A stretch of DNA of 64,000 nt from Piezodorus guildinii (GCA_023052935.1 CM041297.1:5694280-5758279); one strand, 5' to 3'. Counted from the first letter of the stretch, positions 10,262-21,600 are shown. Notes: generated from the sequence alone by a model not told the origin. A program made the numbers and translations.

Positions 10262-10510
10262 AAATATAGTTATGTTTGTTTGTATGATGTTTATTTATTT
10301 TACAAATTTGTATTTATCTAAAGTACAGGTTGTTTTTTTGTTTTTATTAATTATTATGTTTTTGTTGTATTTCCGATTTTATGTAATTTGACTTTATCGT
10401 TATTTTCTATATATATTGTATGAATGTGTATCACATCACTATTACTACTTTTCATTATAAAACAAATTGTAATATATCTCAATAAATAAAAATATATTTT
10501 AAGTTTATAA
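10262..10510 (+). mobile_element. Retroelement 3' end (family P)
   Basis: Matches the insertion at 58095-58367: ATGTTTATTTATTTTACAAA, TATGTAATTTGACTTTATCG, TAGTATGAATGTG-type blocks and a final ACAAATTGTAATATATCTCA. There the same sequence has a poly(A) tail and a target-site duplication, so this is most likely a LINE or SINE 3' end. No coding frame. Confidence 0.55.
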
Positions 10511-10542
10511 GTAGATATCAATTTTATTTTATTTTATTTTTT

Positions 10543-11402
10543 TTACTTTCACTTACTATAGATAGTAAGGGAAAGTATTGCGATCGTGAAAATTTTCGAA
10601 TTCCAAATAACCAAGTCCCACAAAAAGGTCTTTGTGTGTGTGGTGTCTGAGTCTGTGGTAACTCCCAGGCGGAAACGGTCCTATGAAGCTGAAATTTCAT
10701 ATTTAAGACAACTATACGCCCGAGACGTGACAAAACTTTTTTCATCAAAATGAGCTTACCAGAAGAGGCACTTTATACCATGCATTTTGCACCTTTTTTC
10801 GATTTTCTCGAAAACGGTTCCGACGATTTTGATTAAACTCGCTATATCGATGTAAAATTTAATGGGCTTTAATATCATGTAGGTTTTATTCTGATTAAAA
10901 TGGATTGACAGGGCTTAAATGCCGATATTTTAAATTTTCTTCCCCTAAAGTATCTTTAATTTTGTAGATTCAATAAAAATAACTACTTTATCTTGTTAAC
11001 GCTGATGAAAAAAAGGTAAATATATAAATTGAATAAATTCGATACCCAACTAAAGGAGAAAACATAAAAAATATTTTTTTAATGCAATTTTTCGTTTTTA
11101 AACATAACAGCAGTAATATAGATGTATGATATACCGTTGGAAAGCTAAAGATTTTAGAAAAATATTATCTCACACACAAACTTTTAAAAGTTAATAGAGA
11201 GTGATGAAAAGCCGATAAAACTAACTGATTTTTTTAGATAATAATATAATAGATTTTTTAATAAAACACATGTTTCTATATAAATGCAATTTAATTAATT
11301 ATTTAATAGTATCACTTTCTTTTATCTCTAACTGTTTTTGAAAATTCTTTCATTGATTTTAAAAATGGAGGTAAGTTAAAGTCGTGTGTTGCCCGCACCA
11401 GA
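10543..11402 (-). mobile_element. Family H copy 4
   Basis: Full-length minus-orientation copy. The right end (TTACTTTCACTTACTATAGA) lies at the left and the end GTGTTGCCCGCACCAGA at 11402. It is close in sequence to copies 1 and 5. No coding capacity. Confidence 0.8.
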
Positions 11403-11940
11403 TTTTTTAGTTATAAAACACTAGTATTTTTTCTCTATCTTCAAAAACAAGGTAGTTAATGAATTAAATAACTTTTAATCGGTCGCAATTTTAAAAATAA
11501 GCAGCTGATATCAACGTCTAGGTGTTAGGATCATCGTTGCATGGACTAGTATTTTTGTCAATCTCAATACGTTCCCGTACTATATATTCGGTAAGTAGGT
11601 AAGCGAAAGAAAAACTATCCCAACCTTTAACTACTGATTTTTCTTGAATGCGAACTATTATGCATTGTTTTTTTTTTTTATATAAAGAAACAATTTTATA
11701 TTTAGTTTGTTGCTATAGTTAGATTTTCATTAAATGTTTCATGAGAATTGTACAAGACCGGATTTGCCACCATCATTTCATGAATAATTAATAATAATTG
11801 CAATGGATTTGCTGAATGTCCTTTCTAGAAATAGAAATGACCTTTTCTCTTATTGATTTATTGAATAGCTTTTGATTTTATTGAGCTATTATTAGGTTTA
11901 TCGCGTACTTATTATTGTAGAGTTCGCTCCTTGGACATGA
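11403..11940. other. Intergenic, with a faint family H right end
   Basis: Mostly unrecognised AT-rich DNA. Around 11565-11620 a degenerate plus-oriented family H terminus (ACTATATATTCGGTAAG..GAAAG) is visible. Confidence 0.35.
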
Positions 11941-11941
11941 T

Positions 11942-11944
<3 letters not shown>

Positions 11945-12005
<61 letters not shown>
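11945..12005. repeat. (AT)n microsatellite
   Basis: About 60 bp of uninterrupted AT dinucleotides. Confidence 0.97.
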
Positions 12006-12008
<3 letters not shown>

Positions 12009-12203
12009 ATAATTAGCTGAAGGCATGCCCTGGTCCCAGATGATCCTTTGCTATTTGGCTTCAATCCAAGGGCTCTCATGTTGACTTCCTAGATGGGCGT
12101 CTCGTTGGAGGTTCGCTCTTCCACAAAGTATCATACATTTCATAATGAATAGCAAATTGAAACGTTAATATCAGCATGTTGAGATGTTCTCTCAATCCCT
12201 TTT

Positions 12204-13099
12204 TTACTTTCACTTACTCTATATAGTAAGGGAAAGTATTGCGATCGTGAAAATGTTCGAATTCTAGTTTTCAACGGAAATACGCGTTTTAGGGTCCCCT
12301 GAGTCCAAATAACCAAGTCCCGCAAAAAGGTCTGTGTGTGTGTGTGTGTAGTACTCCCGGGCGGAAACGGTAAGTCCTATGAAACTGAAATTTCATATTT
12401 AAGACATCTATACACCCGAGACGTGACAAAACATTTTTCATCAAAATGAGCTTACCAGAAGAAGCACTTTATACCTTGCATTTCGCACCTTTTTTAGATT
12501 TTCTCGAAAACGGTTCCGACAATTTTGATCAAACTCGCTATATCGATGTAAAATTTGATGGACTTTAATATCATGTAGGTTTTATTTTGATAAAAATGGT
12601 CTGACAGTGCTTAAATGCCGATATTTTAAATTTTCTTCTTCTAAAGTACCTTTAATTTTGTAGATTCAATAATAATAACTAGATTATCTTGTTAACGCTG
12701 ATGAAAAATAGGTAAATATATAAATTGAATAAATTCGATACCCAACTAAAGGAGAAAACAGAAAAAATATTTTTTTAATGCAGTTTTTTGTTTTTGAACA
12801 TAAGAGCAGTAATATACATGTATGATATACCGTTGGAAAGCTAAAGATTTAAGAAAAAAAAATCATCTCATACACAAGCTTTTAGAAGTTAATAGAAAGT
12901 GATGAAAAAAGATAAAACTAACTGATTATTTGAGATAATAATATAATAGACTTTTTAATGAAACACGTGTTTCTATATAAATTCAATTTGATTAATTCCT
13001 TAATAGTTTCACGTACTTTTCTCTCTAACTGTATTTGAAAATTCTTTCATTGATTTTAAAAATCGAGGTAAGTGAAAGTCTTGTGTTGCCCGCACCAGA
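12204..13099 (-). mobile_element. Family H copy 5
   Basis: Full-length minus-orientation copy from TTACTTTCACTTACTCTATA to TTGCCCGCACCAGA. A (GT)n stretch at 12332-12348 corresponds to the CA tract of copy 1. Non-coding. Confidence 0.8.
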
Positions 13100-13349
13100 T
13101 TTTTTCAATTAATTATTCGAATTAAGTTTTTGTCTCAATTTCTGTGATCAATATTGAGTGCATAAGTTTTTATCCTTTGATAGATGATTTTTGACATTGA
13201 TTTACTTCTGTCTTCTTTAGTTTTTGTCATTTGTTTCTCAATTTCCTGTTAATTTTGATTATTTATTTATTATGTTTGCTTTTCAGAACCTTCTCCTCAA
13301 TATAACTTCAAACCTAGGAAAATGGCATTACATAGAAGCTAAGAGTGCC

Positions 13350-15269
13350 ATAGTAGAGTGGCACTCCCTACCACAGGGTGCCCCCTCAGCTGAAATGACA
13401 GAATATATAATTGTCCTGCCACAGCTGGATATATAATCTTAATATATAATAAAACATAATCGAAATAAGTAGGTCTATTATCCTTGGGCTAGACCAGCCT
13501 ATGTATACAGAGCTAACTGGACTGTTACTATGAGAAATAGAAGCTGCTACTGGACGGAAAGTTCCAGACCTTTTTCTATATTGGTACACCTTCTCTTCTC
13601 CTCTCAGCTTAGGTTTGCTTGTAACCCATCAAATGTATCATTTTACTTTCACTAACCTATATATGAAATATAGAGTATTGGAAAGTATTGCGATCGTGAA
13701 AATTTTCGAATTACAGTTTTCAACGGAAATACACGTTTTACGGTGGGTCTCCTGAGTCCAAACAACCTAGTCCCGCTATTAGGTCTGTGTATATTTGTAT
13801 TGTGAACTGAAATTTCGTATTTAAGATAACTATATCGAAATTTTAAAGCAACTTTTTCATCTAAATAGGCTTAGCAGAAGAGCCACTTCGTACCATGTAT
13901 TTTGAACATTTTTACGATTTTCTCTAAAACGTCTCTAACGATTTTGATTAAACTCGCTATATCGATGTAAAATTTAATGGGCTTTAATATCATATCAGTT
14001 TCATTCTGATTGAAATAGTCGGTCAGGGCTTAAATGCCAATATTTTAACTGTGTGTGGTAACTCCCGAGCGTAAACGACAAGTCCTATGAAACTGAAATT
14101 TCATATTTAAGAAAAACATTCGCCCGAGGTGTTATAAAAACTTTTTCAACAAAATCAGATTACCAGAAGAGCCACTTTATACCATGCATTTTGCACCTTA
14201 TTATGATTTTCTCAAAAACGGCTCTTCCATCCCATAACGATTTTAATTAAACCCGCTATTTAGATGAAAAATTGAACGGGATTTAATGTCATGTGGGTTT
14301 CATTCTGATTAAAATAGTCTGACAGGGCTTAAATGCCAATATTTTAAAATTTCTTCCTCTAAAGTACCTTTGATTTTGTAGATTATATAAAACTGACTAT
14401 ATCATCTGATTAGCATTGCTAAAAACAGGTAAATATATTTGTAAGTTGAACGAATTCGATTTCCTACTAAATGAGAAAAATGAAAAATACTTGTTTAATG
14501 GAATTGTTTGATTTTGAACTAAAGAACTAGATTATATAAAACTGACTATATCATCTGATTGTATAATATACATCAATATTACTGTTCATATCATCATATC
14601 AATATTACATTAAATTTTACATCGATATAGCGAGTTTAATCAAAATCGTTAGAGACGTTTTAGAGAAAATCGTAAAAATGTTCAAAATACATGGTATGAA
14701 GTGGCTCTTCTGTTAAGCCTATTTAGATGAAAAAGTTCCTTTAAAATCTCGATATAGTTGTCTTAAATACGAAATTTCAGTTCACAATACAAATATACAT
14801 ACACAGACCTAATAGCGGGACTAGGTTGTTTGGACTCAGGAGACCCACCGTAAAACGTGTATTTCCGTTGAAAACTGTAATTCGAAAATTTTCACGATCG
14901 CAATACTTTCCATTACTCTATATTTCATATATAGGTTAGTGAAAGTAAAATGATACATTTGATGGGTTACAAGCAAACCTAATCTGAGAGGAGAAGAGAA
15001 GGTGTACCAATATAGAAAAAGGTCTGGAACTTTCCGTCCAGTAGCAGCTTCTATTTCTATCTTCTCTATGACCTTTTGGAGTCTCTCATAGTAACAGTCC
15101 AGTTAGCTCTGTATACATAGCCTGGTCTAGCCCAAGGATAATAGACCTACTTATTTCGATTATGTTTTATTATATACTAAGATTATATATCCGGCTGTGG
15201 CAGGACAATTATATATTCTGTCATTTCAGCTGAGGGGGCACCCTGTGGTAGGGAGTGCCACTCTACTAT
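13350..15269. repeat. Large inverted duplication (arms about 630 and 660 bp)
   Basis: The left arm 13350-13979 is repeated in inverse orientation at 14608-15269. Both arms contain the same unique flank (for example the GTGGCACTCCC..AGCTGAAATGACAG segments) joined to the right half of a family H copy. The arms look nearly identical by eye. The clearest difference is about 27 bp extra in the right arm near 15061-15090. The 628-bp spacer consists of further family H sequence. A transcript across this region could fold into a very long hairpin. Confidence 0.9.
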
Positions 15270-15440
15270 TGATGTATAATATACCATTGGATAGCTAATG
15301 ATTTCAGAAAAAATATTATCAAATACACGGAATTTTAAAAGTTAATTAGAGAATGATGTAAAGCCGATAAAACTAACTGATAAAAAATCTAGATAAAAAA
15401 AATATATTGTTATATTATTTAATCTAAAGTGTGTTTCCTA
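13642..15440 (-). mobile_element. Rearranged family H cluster
   Basis: Within the inverted duplication, 13642-14047 is a minus-oriented H right part and 14048-14600 a second partial copy in the same orientation. 14608-14949 is an H part in plus orientation (right arm). 15270-15440 continues minus-oriented H sequence that is interrupted by the right arm. This suggests the right arm was copied into an existing H element. Confidence 0.65.
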
Positions 15441-15641
15441 CGAATCATATAATGTGGATCATATAAGATCCAAAAACCTTATGAAGCTCCTGGTGGTTGA
15501 ACTCGGCTCCTTGAACAGTCGTTAGAATAAAAACAGTTATACCTGGTGCGCGCAACACACGACTTTCACTTACCTCCATTATTTATGTCAAGTCAAGAAT
15601 TTTTAAACAAATTTATAAACGAAAATAAATTGTTAAAGATT

Positions 15642-15926
15642 GGGGATCACTTGTAGCTGGGTGGCTAGCGTAACAGCCTCCCATGCTAAAGGTGACGGGT
15701 TCAAACCCGCAGGTGGCCCTAGGATTTTTTAATGGGAGTAAAAAATCCTTAGTTACGCCGTCCTTCGAAGGGGGCGTTAAAAGGTGGTTCCGAGCCTGTG
15801 CGATGTCAGGTAGTCGTTAAAGATCCCTATCCTAATAAAACCTGGATGGGCAAAATTTAGGACTCCCACTGTAGCATCGTCCAATTAGCCATAGTGGCAT
15901 AAAGTGACGTTAAATAAATAAACAAC
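15642..15926 (+). mobile_element. tRNA-derived SINE (family S1), full length
   Basis: 285 bp with a 15-bp target-site duplication, AAATTGTTAAAGATT, at 15627-15641 and 15927-15941. The head has box A-like TAGCTGGGTGGCTAGC and box B-like GGGTTCAAACCCG, the internal pol III promoter of a tRNA. The body includes CCTGTGCGATGTCAGG and the tail ends GTTAAATAAATAAACAA without a long poly(A). At least seven other whole or partial copies occur in the window. Confidence 0.92.
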
Positions 15927-16741
15927 AAATTGTTAAAGATTTATTTAAATTGGATTTTAATAAAAACATGTGTTTTATTAAAGAATCTGTTATATTACTA
16001 TCTACGACAATCAGTTTAATTTATCGGCTTTTCATCACTCTTCGTTAACTTTTACAATAGTATGTATAAGATAATATTTTTTCTAAAAGCTTTAGCTTTC
16101 CAACGGTATATTACTCATCTGTTCTTATGTTCAGAAACAAAAAAATGCATTTAAAAAATACGTTTGCAGTTTTCTGCTTTAGTTAGAAATCGAATTCACC
16201 GATATATTTACCTGTTTTTTAGCAATGCTAATCAGACAATATGGTTAATTTTTTAAAAATCTAATTAATTAAATTTATATATAATAAAGAAAATTAAAGG
16301 TTCTTTAGAGGAAGAAATATTTAAATATCGGCATTTAAGCCCTGTCAGACTATTTCAATCAGGATGAAACCAATATGATATTGAAGCCCGTTCAATTTTA
16401 CATCGACATACCGAGTTTAATTAAAATCGTTACAGCCGTTTTTTTTAAAAAATCGTAAAAAGATGCAAAATGTATGGTATAAGGTACATTCTTCCGCTCA
16501 GCTAATTTTGATGAAAAAGTTTCTGTAACATCTCGGGCGTATAGTTGTCTTATAAATGAAATTCTAGTTTCATAGAACTTTTCGTTTCCGCCCGGGAGTT
16601 ACCACACAGATCTTTTTGCGCGAATTGGTCATTTGGACTCAGAGGACCCTGAAACGTGTATTTCGGTTGAAAACTGGAATTAGAAAATTTTCACGATCGC
16701 AATACTTTCCCTTACTATATATTATATATATGTAAGTGAAA

Positions 16742-17159
16742 AACGGTTGCGATCTTGGTGATATTCATATATCAGGGCAAATTTTGAACAAGTTGAGAAA
16801 TTCAAGTACTTAGGTTCAATGATGACTACAAAAAATGAAATCCCGGTTAAAGGTGGGAAATGCGTGTTATTATTCAGTTGTTAAATTACTTAGCTCGCGG
16901 CTTCTATCTAAAAACTTAAAGGTTAGAATTTATATAATTATTATTCTTCCGACGGCTCGTTGAGGATCGCATTCCGAGAAAGTTGGTATTCGCTGATCCG
17001 ACTGGTAGGCGTCCGAAACGTCAAAGGGAGAACTGCGTTACGGCTGATCTCGGAGACTTGGGCTTGAACGGTGAACATTGGACGAGTCTGTGCAGGCGGA
17101 GTTTGGTGGTATCGGCATCGAACCTTCGGGTTAGGTAAGCCTGTTATTATTATTATTAT
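16742..17159 (+). mobile_element. RTE-like LINE 3' end with (TTA)n tail (family T), copy 1
   Basis: Inserted in the right terminus of a family H element with a perfect 15-bp duplication, TATATGTAAGTGAAA (16727-16741, 17160-17174). The tail is (TTA)n at 17144-17159. The contents are the broken C-terminal region of an RTE-like ORF (TRWxxxKVV.., GRRPKRQ-type segments) with internal deletion compared with 34290-34861. Not functional. Confidence 0.88.
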
Positions 17160-17249
17160 TATATGTAAGTGAAATAAAATATGAATATCTATGTACTTAG
17201 CCCTTAGCAGGTTATAAGTAAATTCGATTATTAAATTATCAACAATTAA

Positions 17250-18011
17250 TCTATATATATAAAAATCTTGTGTCACAATGTTTGTTCGCGATAAACTCTG
17301 AAATTACTGAACAGACTTTGATCAAACTTCGTAATTATCTGTTGTTTGGTCCAACTTAAATGATAGGATAGTTTTTATTACTGTTCTAAATGGTTGAAAA
17401 TATATTTTTCTAAAACGTAAAACAAAATTTGTTTAACTGTGTCAACACTGGTTAGACATGGTAACCTTCCCATATCTTCACATATGTGATTATTAATTCA
17501 AATATAAGTGTGTTTTGATTGTTTCTATGCGTTCTTATTTATAAAATATACATTCACATTATAGTTTCCATTTGTAATAAAATACATATTACTATAGGTT
17601 TCCAGAAAAATTATAATTACTGATTTGAATGACTTGCAAAGAGTTATGATGATATACAACGGTTATGTTTAAAAGATAAAACGATGTTATTGAATAATTT
17701 TGATGTTGCTACCTCGGACTGTATGTATTTATGTTTCTTGAAAATGTATACGTCTTATAATAATGGAGTAGTTGTTGACCGTTTTGACTAGATGGTTGAG
17801 TGGTTGGTTGAGGGCACAGCTACCAAGAAAACACACCAGTAAGGGAAAAATTAAGGAAGTGTTTTTTTTTTTGGTAGTTTCTTTGTTAACACATCACCAA
17901 ACAACAGCTCCATCATATGCGTTTTGTAGTTACCACTCATAAACGCATTTATGCAAATTTAAATTAAGACAAAATGAAATATTCGCGAACAAAGCCCCAG
18001 GTTACAGCTAG
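17250..18011 (+). mobile_element. Non-autonomous Helitron
   Basis: The 5' end is A|TCTATATATATAAAAATC, with AATGTTTGTTCGCGATAAAC shortly inside. The 3' end is GTTACAGCTAG|T with GAAATATTCGCGAACAAAGC just before it. The A|TC start, CTAG|T end, absence of target-site duplication and absence of inverted repeats are the Helitron signature, and this 5' sequence type is widespread in insects. The 762-bp element has no Rep/helicase frame. A strong 3' hairpin is not obvious, which lowers confidence slightly. Confidence 0.75.
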
Positions 18012-18356
18012 TATTATTCTGAGGCTATCTAAACTTTGACAAACCATTCAAATTTGAAGGTTGAGTACAAACAAATAAGCTATTAAAAGCATCAAAGACT
18101 TGGATAATTTGCTTGTGGAGAGGAAAATATCAACAGTTTGGCTGCACCTTCCGATCCCAGAAAATATTATTTTTTTCTTCCTCCTTCGGAAATATAGCGG
18201 TGGCGTATTTTGTGAAAAAGAAACAAACAAGTAAAAATAACGATGTAAATATAGAAGTCAGTTAGAGGATATTTGTTATCTTAAAAGAACACTTCCGTTT
18301 TTATATAAATTTAAATAAATTAGATGTTATAGGGATATTAATACGATTTTTAAAAA
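18012..18356. other. No recognised feature
   Basis: AT-rich sequence between the Helitron and a family H end. Minus-strand frame 18230-18048 shows no family signature. Confidence 0.4.
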
Positions 18357-18414
18357 ATGTGGTGCACGCAACACACGACTTCCACTTACCTCGTTAAAAT
18401 AAATTGAATAACTA

Positions 18415-18835
18415 ATAATTTCTTTTTCAATTAATAATATTGCTTTATTCAGAAATAATACAATCTGCCACTATCTCGGGCAATAAGTATTAGGGCTGAA
18501 AGAAGTCATTTATTCCATATGTATAGTGTAAAAAACAAATAATAAAATAAAATAAGTCAACCTAAATAACAAATGAAAAAAAAATATTTAAAAAGTAAAT
18601 GAAATAAAATAAAATAATTATAATCTTGGCCACATTCACACCTATATACAATATTTTACATACTGCCCCTGGGAACTCTGAATCGAACCTGCATCCAAAA
18701 AGGGATTCCGAGGCACAATGTCAGGAGATCCCAGCGCATCTCAGTCAGCCGCATCATTAGTCCAGCCAGTGGAGGCTGAGTGAGGGCGCTAGAGCCACAC
18801 ACTCTCAGGCAAGTTGGAACTAATAAATAGAGTTA
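18415..18835 (-). mobile_element. Jockey-like LINE 3' UTR
   Basis: On the minus strand it ends ..CAGATTGTATTATTTCTGAATAAAG, with the upstream block CTAATACTTATTGCCCGAGA (both cut to motif length). The equivalent region of the J2 copy at 25800-26988 (CAGATTGTAATTTTACTCAA) follows a Jockey RT, which supports the classification. No coding frame. Confidence 0.55.
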
Positions 18836-18856
18836 TAAACGGTTTAAAGAAATATA

Positions 18857-20427
18857 AACTGCTGTGCAAAAATATTGCATCACTTGGATATTTTTTAATA
18901 TCTCATAAAAAATTACTTCAATACTTTCATTTCTGGCGATTTTATTTAATAAGACTGTTGTGAAGTATGTATAAAACAAATTTATAGCATTGAAAATTAT
19001 CTGGGAAGGGATAAATAAAAACAAACAAACAAATAAATGAAAATGTCTCTTTATCGACATAAGAAAAATAAAGAAAAAAATGTAAAAACATTTAAATGTG
19101 GTTAACAATCTTCTAACAATATCTTGTCAGCCCTCCCCTAGCACGGATAATCTCTCAGGTATCGAAGAAATAACATTTGTGATGACGGTATGGTCAATAT
19201 TCTTCCATTCCTCCTGACAGCTGTCTCCACCTCATTCACGGTTGTCGGATGCTTTTGAGACCTCTGAGCCGCCTCTCTATCACATCCTAAATGTGCTTAA
19301 TGGGATTGAGATCATGGCTTCTTGTTGGGATCTCCAAAAGTGTGATTCCAACCTCTTGTAGGTATTGTCGGACAACATTCGCCGTATGGGGTCTTGCATT
19401 TTCTTGTAAAAAAAGGAAGTTATCACCCACATATGGAGCAAAAGGGATCACGTGATCATCAATCACCTCTGTCAAGTACCTGTGAGCAGTCAAAGCCCCT
19501 TCAGTTATACTGTGGAGCTCCCCGTTCGTGCCTCGATGCTGATTCCGCCCCAAACCATTATTGAGCCCCCTCCAAAACTTAATCTGTAGGACATGTTGCA
19601 AGCTGCGTACCTCTCTCCTCTCCTTCTCCACACTCTTTCCCTTCCATCAGGTGAGTGCAAAGCGAATTTGGACTCATCACTAAACAGAACTCGCCTCCAA
19701 TCATCTGTCCATTCGGCGTGTTGTCGAGCGAATGCCAGTCGAGAAACTCTGTGTGCTCTAGTAAGAAGAGGAACCCCAGTTGCAGGTCTTCTAGACGATA
19801 AGTTGTTCTCCCTAAGATGCCTTCTAACTGTAGAACTCGAAATTTCAACATTCCTGAATTGGCTGATGAGTCCTCGTAGCTGATTTCCCGTGAAAGTACG
19901 ATTTCTCAAGGCAGATAGCCGAAGAAATCTGTCTTCTTGAGCAGTAGTGATCCTTGTCCTGCCTTGCCCGGGTCTTCTACCGTGGCTTCTGAACTCCCTG
20001 TGCCTACGAAGAACTCTTGAGACTGTGGATTGGTTTACCTTAAGTCGCTGAGCAATTTCACGCTGACTCATTCCAGTTTCAGAAAACGTCACTATTCTGA
20101 CACAGTCTGTTTCAGAAAAGTGAGTCTCGCGGTTCATAATTAGCAGAAAAAAGACTCTTTGAAGAAATCACAAGAAAAAAATTGAAGAAAAAACTTGAAA
20201 AGCTATTGTGAATAGGACAAAGGAAAGTCGCATACTGGCAGATTTAGGAGTAATTATCTTCTTTTGGCTTCCAGAGTAGGGTAAAGCCTTAATTCTCTAC
20301 TTGTGACCTTTGACATAGACAGTATTATCTTAACGTATCAAGAGATCAAGTTTAGGAAAATGTGAATAAAGGAATACAATTTTTTAAATTTAATTTTATT
20401 CTGATGCAATATTTTTGTACAGCAGTT
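18857..20427 (-). mobile_element. Tc1-like transposon, complete ends
   Basis: 26-bp terminal inverted repeats (AACTGCTGTGCAAAAATATT... and its inverse with one mismatch) at 18857-18882 and 20402-20427, each bordered by the TA duplication (18855-18856, 20428-20429). The length of 1571 bp is normal for an autonomous Tc1 element. The transposase gene lies on the minus strand and is inactivated (next entry). Confidence 0.93.
19230..20137 (-). pseudogene. Tc1-like transposase, frameshifted and catalytically altered
   Basis: The start at 20137 gives the paired N-terminal helix-turn-helix domain (GMSQREIAQRLKVNQSTVSR near residue 23) and a basic GRRPGQGR linker. The first catalytic Asp sits in LFSDESKF (about residue 150) and the GGGSIMVWGG box near residue 189. 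The frame then shifts near 19520 and continues at 19631-19287. There the second catalytic site reads LQENARPHTA (Glu instead of Asp) and the third reads HDLNPIKH (Lys where Tc1 has Glu). A TAG follows at 19288-19290 where the family has Trp. At least one frameshift, one nonsense codon and two active-site changes make it dead, although the ends are intact and could be mobilised in trans. Confidence 0.9.
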
Positions 20428-20739
20428 TATTTAGTTTCGTAGGAAACACCCTTCATATTAAATAATAACAATCTACAATTTTTATTTACAACAATCAGTT
20501 TATCATATTTTTATCACTTTCCATTACATTTTACAACTTGGTGCTTATAACATAATATTAATCCTTAAAAACCCTATATTTTAAATTATCTTCCACTAAA
20601 GTACCTTTAATTTTGTAGATTCGAAAAAAGTTAACCATTTAATGTTGTTATCATTAATAAAAAAAAAGGGGGTCAATATTCAAGATGAAATATTAGATTT
20701 GTTTTATTTTTTTTTTTTTTCAGTTTTAACCTTAACCCT

Positions 20740-21239
20740 CGGTCAAACCTTCCTCTGAATTACAAAAGGCTCATCTACATGACTATTATAAGACCAATCT
20801 GGACTTACGGAGTAGAGCTTTGGGGCTCTACTAAACCATCCAACTCTTCCCGCATCCAATCCTTACAATCCAAAATCCTTCGTAAAATCCTCAACGCTCC
20901 TTACTTTGTCACGAATAAACTTATCCATAAAGACCTTAATGTTCCCTATGTTACTGATTTGGCCCAGACCAGGTATCAATCCTTTCATGACGAACTCCAT
21001 TCGCTATCTAACTCACTAGTTTCAATCCTTTCTTCCTCTTCAATTCCTAATAATCCTCCGAGGCGCCTGAAAAGGAAATGGCCCCGAGACCTTCTAGTAT
21101 AGAATATTTTTAGAGTGCTTCCTATGGGAAGCTTCTCTACATGTATATCATGTCATTGTATTATATAACACATCACATTTACTTGATGTGTTTTTTGTTA
21201 ATACAGTTGTAAATACCAATAAAATGATTTAAAAAAAAA
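20740..21239 (+). mobile_element. Jockey-like LINE (J1), 5'-truncated, with target duplication
   Basis: A 12-bp duplication, AACCTTAACCCT, at 20728-20739 and 21240-21251. Contains the RT C-terminal region (frame 20779-21102: TIIRPIWTYGVELWGSTKPS ... PPRRLKRKWPRDLL), a 3' UTR and a poly(A) at 21231-21239. It inserted at the edge of an older J1 copy (21240-21600), a same-family nested insertion. Confidence 0.88.
20779..21102 (+). pseudogene. Jockey RT C-terminal fragment
   Basis: A 107-codon frame covering the region after the catalytic FADD box: IWTYGVELWG, SLQSKILRKILNAPYFV, and the terminal PPRRLKRKWPRDLL. Open throughout but truncated at the N-terminus, so without RT activity. Confidence 0.8.
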
Positions 21240-21600
21240 AACCTTAACCCTTCGTCGTAAACCTCTTACATCCTGCCCAACATTATCCTTTAAAAGACTC
21301 CTCTAGTCCCTGTTGAACATATCCGATATCTAGACTTCATCTTGACAAACGCCTAACTGGTAACCCTCGTACATGACTGAAACGACAAGAAACCGTCCGA
21401 CGTTTTCGACTACTTCAACACTTGTTGGACAGACGCTCTTACCTTCCACTTAACTCCAAAAGACTCTTCCACACCACTATCAAAATGGATGTGTGGACCA
21501 CACCTACTAAACCATCGAATTCTTAATGTCTCAAATCTTTACAATCCAAAATCCTTCGTAAAATCCTCAACGGTTCGTACAAATTCAATCTAATCAACTT
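21240..21600 (+). mobile_element. Degenerate J1 LINE copy
   Basis: Matches the 38870-39060 part of the J1 RT region (CCCTTCGTCGTAAACC, ATCCTGCCCAACA, CTTGACAAACG) with many indels and stops, then ends abruptly near 21600. Confidence 0.65.

Larger units (their letters stand above)
15543..17176 (+). mobile_element. Family H copy 7 with nested SINE and LINE
   Basis: Starts CTGGTGCGCGCAACACACGA and ends in TGTAAGTGAAATAAAA. A SINE (15642-15926) and a LINE 3' end (16742-17159) are inserted in it, each with a 15-bp target duplication. The second duplication copies the H terminus itself, so the right end appears at both 16727-16741 and 17160-17174. Confidence 0.85.
18357..20690 (+). mobile_element. 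Old family H copy 8 split by LINE and Tc1 insertions
   Basis: The left terminus (GTGGTGCACGCAACACACGA) at 18357 and an internal family part at 20440-20680 (ACAATCAGTTTATC.., CTAAAGTACCTTTAATTTTG) are in the same orientation. They are separated by a LINE 3' end (18415-18835, minus) and a Tc1-like element (18857-20427). It is strongly diverged. Confidence 0.55.

Noticed and set aside
15642..15730. Possible tRNA gene
   Set aside because: Box A and box B are present, but the cloverleaf is imperfect, it is followed by a SINE body, and a target-site duplication brackets the whole 285 bp.
16941..17276. 111-codon minus-strand frame
   Set aside because: Antisense of the (TTA)n-tailed LINE and its flank. 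The similar frame at 34511-34807 has the same origin.
17250..18011. Tc1 or MITE interpretation of the Helitron
   Set aside because: No terminal inverted repeats and no TA duplication; the ends are TC and CTAG between A and T.
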